A DNA stretch of 9,306 nt from Robiginitomaculum sp. Lineage in GTDB: Bacteria; Pseudomonadota; Alphaproteobacteria; Caulobacterales; Maricaulaceae. Within the stretch, counting starts at the first letter, position 1. Each line of letters begins with the position of its first letter. Of this stretch, positions 6,503-9,306 are shown piece by piece. The stretch is taken from positions 1 to 9,306 of the forward strand of contig JAKIUV010000095.1 in assembly GCA_021647375.1 (NCBI GenBank), read 5' to 3'. The translations under genes and the position numbers were made by a program. The notes below the pieces were generated by a model. That model did not search any database and had not been told where the DNA came from. It worked only from the letters and a program-made list of their open reading frames with translations.

Positions 6503-6706
6503 AGCCGATAAACACCATAAATGACGATCGACTAAGCCCCGATTCGTTCAGTGGATTTACCTTCTGAGTAATATGTTCAATTCTATTATGTGAACGCATA
6601 ATATGGATAAAAAGCAGATACGGTTTACCCGGCAATATTGCCCTTAGTCCCGCTCACCAGTTTGTATTATGGCGACGGCGCGCACGATGTCGGCGTTTAT
6701 CGGGCT
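6503..6706. repeat. Imperfect inverted-repeat pair bounding about 200 bp (possible MITE remnant)
   Basis: AGCCGATAAACACC at 6503-6516 matches the complement of GGCGTTTATCGGGCT at 6692-6706 with one substitution and one indel; the 9-bp core CCGATAAAC/GTTTATCGG is exact. Size and structure would fit a non-autonomous miniature element, but I see no clear target-site duplication and no known terminal sequence, so chance is a real alternative. Confidence 0.25.
6584..6603. promoter_or_regulatory. Operator-like inverted repeat of unknown function
   Basis: Perfect 7-bp arms TATTATG and CATAATA around TGAACG. A second, overlapping pair, GTTCA (6575-6579) and TGAAC (6591-6595), shares the centre. No gene starts nearby, so the role is unclear. 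Confidence 0.3.
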
Positions 6707-6745
6707 ATAGAATAGTAAAGTTTATTTTTATTCCCTAAATTTACC

Positions 6746-7885
6746 TTATTCCTCAAGTTTCTTGAGAATATATATGGCGTCTTCATCACCTTGAGCCGCT
6801 GCTTTTTTGAACCAGGCAATAGCTTGAGGTTCTGATTCGACAACGCCTCTACCATAATAGTATGCGACGCCAAGACTGTATTGGGCAGATATATTCCCTT
6901 GATCAGCGGCTTTTTGGTGCCAGTAAACCGCTTGTGAAGCGGATTTTTCTACTCCAATGCCATCTCTATAGTAAACACCTGTATGATACTGGGCGCTAAT
7001 ATTGCCGCGTTCAGCAGCTTTTTGGAACCAGTAAAATGATTGTGTATCAGATTTTTCTACTCCATCTCCTTCTCTATACATGATTGCCACATTCAGCATG
7101 GCTTCATCCACACCGCGTTTAGCCACTATTGTATAAAGCCTGAGTGCCTCAGCACTATTTCCTGCTTTATACTCGGCCACGGCCTGATAAAAAATATCTG
7201 CGTCGGATTTTCGTGCTGGTGGTCTATCATAAGTTTTCGCCAATCGTTGGTTCTCAATGTTCCGCAAATAGTTTATAGCAACATCGTCTCCATTAGCCGC
7301 CGCTTTTCTGTACCACCGCAAGGCTTCTTGTTCTGATTTCTCAACGCCATACCCATTTGAATAGGCTGTTCCCATATTAAAAATGGCAGGGTTATAATTT
7401 TGGTTAGCCGATTTTTGGTACCAAATTGTAGATTGTTCGTATGATTGTTCTACACCTCTACCCCATTCATAGGCATTGCCAACGCTGTATTGTGCTTTGA
7501 CATGACCTTGGGCGGCGGCTTTTAAGAACCAATTAAAAGCCTTGCTTTCAGAGGCTGTGATACCCTTTCCGGCTGAATAATTCAGTCCCGTCTCATATTG
7601 CCCGCGATCAAATCCTAACTCTGCAGATTTTTTATACCACTTAAAGGCTTCCTGGTCAGATTGTCCGACACCAAACCCATTCTGATATAAAATGCCTAAA
7701 TTGTAAATTGATTTTGGATTGCTATCCGCAGCGCTTATGCGCCAAAGCCGTAAAGCCTCAGAATAGTTTTCGTTTTGATAAGCCTGAAGGCCGTCTTCAT
7801 GTGTGCCCGCGAAAGCAGAAAGGGGCGCGAAAAAACACGCGGCTATGAGGGCTGTTGTCGTGAATGTTTTGTGCAGTACAGTCAT
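6746..7885 (-). CDS. Secreted Sel1-repeat (TPR-like) protein with two homologous repeat blocks
   Basis: 379 residues. The N-terminus MTVLHKTFTTTALIAACFFA...AFA is a classic Sec signal peptide with a likely cut after residue 26, so the protein is probably periplasmic or exported. The rest is Sel1-like repeats of 36 residues with the pattern AxYxLGxxYxxGxGVExSxxxAxxWxxKAAxxG. Block one covers about 28-207 and block two about 230-379, joined by a linker rich in Arg/Lys/Pro (213-226). Both blocks open with a TPR-like helix pair (ENYSEALRLW / GNSAEALRLY) and close with AI-A-WF/WYRKAAA-GD, indicating duplication of a whole module. Sel1 proteins usually act as protein-binding scaffolds in signalling, envelope stress or host contact; the partner here is unknown. 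The gene is visibly AT-richer than recA and alaS. Its ATG overlaps the stop of a possible small upstream ORF. A weak AAGAAG lies before the start. Confidence 0.92.
   Translation of the reverse strand: MTVLHKTFTTTALIAACFFAPLSAFAGTHEDGLQAYQNENYSEALRLWRISAADSNPKSIYNLGILYQNGFGVGQSDQEAFKWYKKSAELGFDRGQYETGLNYSAGKGITASESKAFNWFLKAAAQGHVKAQYSVGNAYEWGRGVEQSYEQSTIWYQKSANQNYNPAIFNMGTAYSNGYGVEKSEQEALRWYRKAAANGDDVAINYLRNIENQRLAKTYDRPPARKSDADIFYQAVAEYKAGNSAEALRLYTIVAKRGVDEAMLNVAIMYREGDGVEKSDTQSFYWFQKAAERGNISAQYHTGVYYRDGIGVEKSASQAVYWHQKAADQGNISAQYSLGVAYYYGRGVVESEPQAIAWFKKAAAQGDEDAIYILKKLEE
6942..7064. repeat. DNA-level direct repeats inside the Sel1 gene
   Basis: GATTTTTCTACTCCA occurs at 6942-6956 and again at 7050-7064, exactly 108 bp (36 codons) apart, and the neighbouring TTTTTGGxxCCAGTAAA is also repeated. 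This matches the 36-residue Sel1 period and shows recent duplication or conversion between the later repeats. Confidence 0.7.
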
Positions 7886-8004
7886 GGTTGCTTCTTTTGC
7901 TGGATGAATTTCAGGGTCTTGGCCGCATTTATTAAGGGCAGTGACGCTGAGGGGTTGGCCGCAACAAGCATACTTATTGTCAGTATTTTTTTACGCAAGT
8001 TCAT
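7882..8004 (-). CDS. Possible small secreted or leader peptide, 40 aa, overlapping the Sel1 gene start
   Basis: From ATG at 8004 the frame encodes 40 residues starting MNLRKKILTISMLVAANPSA, a short basic region followed by a hydrophobic stretch that resembles a signal peptide, then a Lys/Gln-rich end (KFIQQKKQP). GGGG lies six bases before the ATG (GGGGCGAAT-ATG), a possible but imperfect ribosome binding site. Its TGA stop overlaps the Sel1 ATG as ATGA (7882-7885), the usual geometry of translational coupling. No homologue is recognised. It may be a real small gene, a leader that couples translation to the Sel1 gene, or a chance frame; in the last case the region is just the Sel1 5' leader. 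Confidence 0.38.
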   Translation of the reverse strand: MNLRKKILTISMLVAANPSASLPLINAAKTLKFIQQKKQP

Positions 8005-8158
8005 ATTCGCCCCATAATAATCCCCCGAGAAATAACATGATTATTCCATAGAGCAATGGCTTTTTGCATGTATAACGGATACCATAAGTGGGGTAAAAGC
8101 CTGCACTTAGTGGCAATCACCATTTGCACTCTTTGCAGCTCGCGCGTAAACAGCCCTC

Positions 8159-8584
8159 ATGATTGATGGGCTTTACAATACGGATGTGTTACTGTTGGCG
8201 GCGAAAATTTCTCGTGTGGGCAGCCTTGATTCGCCGCAGGGCAGTGCGCGCAAAGTTTCTAAACTTTGCGGGTCTTGGGTTGAGGTGGATATATGTAAGG
8301 GTGATGAGATTGTGACCGATTTTGCTATACGCTTGCAGGCTTGCGCATTGGGGCAGGCGTCAGCGGCCATATTGGCAGAGGCCGTTATCGGCGCAAGCAC
8401 CACTGAATTGCAAGACGCGCGGGACGGTTTGCGCGCCATGCTAAAACAAGGCGCAGATGCCCCAGAAGGGCGCTTTGCCAAGCTATGTCTCCTCGCAGAT
8501 GTCGCCAATTACCCGGCGCGTCATACATCGACTATGTTGGCATTTGATGCGGTACTGGCAGCGGTGGCCGGCGCGGCAACTTGA
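8159..8584 (+). CDS. NifU-like (IscU/SufU-type) iron-sulfur cluster assembly scaffold protein
   Basis: 141 residues; a single NifU N-terminal domain covering nearly the whole protein. The opening LYNTDVLLLAAKISRVGSLDSP, the SKLCGSWVEVD strand, QACALGQASAAIL and the C-terminal NYPARHTSTMLAFDAV are the hallmarks of a short alphaproteobacterial branch of the family. Family scaffolds assemble [2Fe-2S] clusters on three Cys and an Asp. Here C37 and C62 fit the first two ligand sites, but the third site (HC in IscU) reads H-T-S at 122-124, and the IscU D39 position is Ser39. A Cys at 110 is nearby in sequence but not at the canonical site. Cluster chemistry may therefore differ from IscU, as the branch as a whole seems to show. 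ATG at 8159 has no clear ribosome binding site. It is divergent from the Sel1 gene and convergent with coq7, so it is probably a single-gene unit. Confidence 0.88.
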   Translation: MIDGLYNTDVLLLAAKISRVGSLDSPQGSARKVSKLCGSWVEVDICKGDEIVTDFAIRLQACALGQASAAILAEAVIGASTTELQDARDGLRAMLKQGADAPEGRFAKLCLLADVANYPARHTSTMLAFDAVLAAVAGAAT

Positions 8585-8606
8585 ATACGATTTATCAGGG
8601 AGCGCT

Positions 8607-9131
8607 CTAGCGCATACCAAATTTAATCACCAATTCTGTTGAAAATTTGATGATATGAATCAAAGGTTGGGTAAGTTTGTTGCTCGTATCGAGACGGCTT
8701 GTAGCATACGCAAGATGCTCTTTTTCATCAGCGTAAATTTCTAACACGCAGGCATATGCTTGCGTGTCATTGGTTTTTAAAAATGCCAATTGTTCCTCTA
8801 GGTGTGAAAGGACAACGCTTTCTACGGCATAGGTGGTTGCATGAATTGCAGATGTACCAATCATACCTGTGATTAATCCCAACAAAGTGCCACCAATTCC
8901 TCCGAAATGATAACTCACACATTTACGAATATCATTTGACGAAAGGTATTCTTTGAAAATCTGGCGGTGGGTTTCTTCGTGGTGAATAAAATGTTCAATT
9001 TCCGGAATTAAGCGAGGCGCTCTTAATTTAGCGACCCACCTTTGGGCGCGGTAAATATGTACGGCACCGTTTTCGCCTACATGGTCCACCTTGATCATTT
9101 TCTCTGATATTGTTTGCGCGCGTTGGGTCAT
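8607..9131 (-). CDS. coq7: Coq7-family demethoxyubiquinone hydroxylase
   Basis: 174 residues, in the range of compact alphaproteobacterial Coq7. The enzyme is a membrane-associated non-heme di-iron monooxygenase that hydroxylates C6 of demethoxyubiquinone, the penultimate step of ubiquinone synthesis. All six expected iron ligands are visible: E20 in DHVGENGAVHIYRAQ, E52 and H55 in HHEETH, E104 in YAVESVV, and E136 and H139 in ADEKEHL. The GGIGGTLLGLITGMIGTSA segment fits the hydrophobic membrane-contact helix. Asn21 replaces the more usual Tyr/Phe after the first Glu. AAGGG six bases before the ATG at 9131 supports the start. A divergent gene begins about 117 bp away, and this AT-rich gap must hold both promoters, though no hexamer pair stands out. 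It converges with the NifU-like gene with 22 bp between the stops. Confidence 0.92.
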   Translation of the reverse strand: MTQRAQTISEKMIKVDHVGENGAVHIYRAQRWVAKLRAPRLIPEIEHFIHHEETHRQIFKEYLSSNDIRKCVSYHFGGIGGTLLGLITGMIGTSAIHATTYAVESVVLSHLEEQLAFLKTNDTQAYACVLEIYADEKEHLAYATSRLDTSNKLTQPLIHIIKFSTELVIKFGMR

Positions 9132-9248
9132 GCCATACCCTTAGAGGGTTATTTTGGATTTGTATAAACTTTTTATAGATATACTCGGAATCCTGAATAA
9201 CCCAGTTTTTGCTTGCTCTTTTATTAAAAGTTGATTCTAAGGCTTTTT

Positions 9249-9306
9249 ATGCATGGGTTTTTTAAATTATCTTCTGAACAACGGCGTGAACTTACAGCCA
9301 TTTTGC
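9249..9306 (+). CDS. Start of a gene, possibly class II hydroxymethylglutaryl-CoA reductase (3' end outside window)
   Basis: Only 19 codons are visible: MHGFFKLSSEQRRELTAIL. AAGG lies six bases before the ATG, a good ribosome binding site. The pattern G-F-F/Y-K-L-S-x-E-x-R-R resembles the N-terminus of class II HMG-CoA reductases (for example the FRNLSPAARLDHI start of the Pseudomonas mevalonii enzyme), which interconvert HMG-CoA and mevalonate. The evidence is short and no catalytic motif is in view, so the function is tentative. A competing ATG at 9253 opens another frame that is less well placed relative to the AAGG. It is divergent from coq7. Confidence 0.55.
   Translation, partial: MHGFFKLSSEQRRELTAIL

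Larger units (their letters stand above)
6354..6745. other. Gene-poor AT-rich gap with several palindromes between the Sel1 gene and the recA operator
   Basis: About 390 bp with no supported gene; the longest open stretches are short and lack ribosome binding sites. It holds an inverted repeat TATTATG-TGAACG-CATAATA (6584-6603), a 12-bp perfect palindrome GGCAATATTGCC (6631-6642), and an imperfect long-range inverted pair around GATAAAC (6503-6516) and GTTTATC (6692-6706). The first two-thirds is strongly AT-rich, whereas about 6620-6705 is clearly richer in GC (for example GGCGACGGCGCGCACGATG). That contrast suggests a remnant of inserted or once-coding DNA, or a small RNA. No tRNA or known RNA fold was recognised. 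Confidence 0.5.

Noticed and set aside
6603..6647. 14-codon frame MDKKQIRFTRQYCP on the + strand
   Set aside because: Too short, no ribosome binding site, and no sign of coding conservation can be seen.
6750..7880. Periodic DNA repeats that could suggest a CRISPR array or mobile element
   Set aside because: The roughly 108-bp period follows the 36-residue Sel1 repeats of an intact coding frame; there are no identical short repeats with unique spacers.
8602..8613. GCGCT-CT-AGCGC hairpin at the convergent ends of the NifU-like gene and coq7
   Set aside because: The stem is short with a 2-nt loop and has no T-run on either strand, so it is not a convincing terminator.

Overview
The window looks like a chromosomal segment from an alphaproteobacterium of medium GC content. 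Four points support this: a GAAC-N7-GAAC LexA operator upstream of recA (the alphaproteobacterial SOS box), a RecA with the alphaproteobacterial loop-L1 signature SLPGLQARLMSQ, a short alphaproteobacterial-style NifU-like protein, and Coq7. The genus cannot be fixed from the sequence; a marine Maricaulales/Hyphomonadales-like lineage is only a guess. Most of the window is a housekeeping neighbourhood (icd, alaS, recA), with an accessory, visibly more AT-rich part from about 6350 onwards.

Layout from left to right. At 1-552 lies the 3' part of icd (NADP isocitrate dehydrogenase, + strand), followed by a VOC-superfamily gene (585-956, +) whose start is problematic. That gene meets a DUF817 membrane-protein gene (953-1831, -) tail to tail: one CTAG supplies both stop codons. 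Next on the - strand are a second VOC gene (1860-2213), a REP-doublet/REPIN-like inverted repeat (2242-2326), alaS (2364-5024) and recA (5119-6210). The recA terminator hairpin overlaps a good sigma70-type promoter for alaS. The 535-bp gap upstream of recA holds the LexA box, an overlapping inverted repeat, and further out several palindromes and an imperfect long-range inverted repeat, but no recognisable gene.

Upstream of that gap on the - strand is a secreted Sel1-repeat protein (6746-7885) made of two homologous halves. A possible 40-codon ORF with a signal-peptide-like N-terminus precedes it and overlaps its start by ATGA. Then come a NifU-like Fe-S scaffold protein (8159-8584, +), a convergent coq7 ubiquinone hydroxylase (8607-9131, -), and the first 19 codons of a divergent gene (9249 to the end, +) that resembles the start of class II HMG-CoA reductases.

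Functionally, recA is SOS-regulated DNA repair and alaS is translation, probably transcribed both from its own promoter and by read-through from recA. icd belongs to the TCA cycle. coq7 makes ubiquinone, and the partial gene beside it may also concern isoprenoid metabolism. No CRISPR array, transposase, tRNA or rRNA gene was seen. The observations most worth a second look are the duplicated E-x8-W-x-Y-P motif in the DUF817 protein, the REP doublet, the promoter inside a terminator between recA and alaS, and the small ORF coupled to the Sel1 gene.
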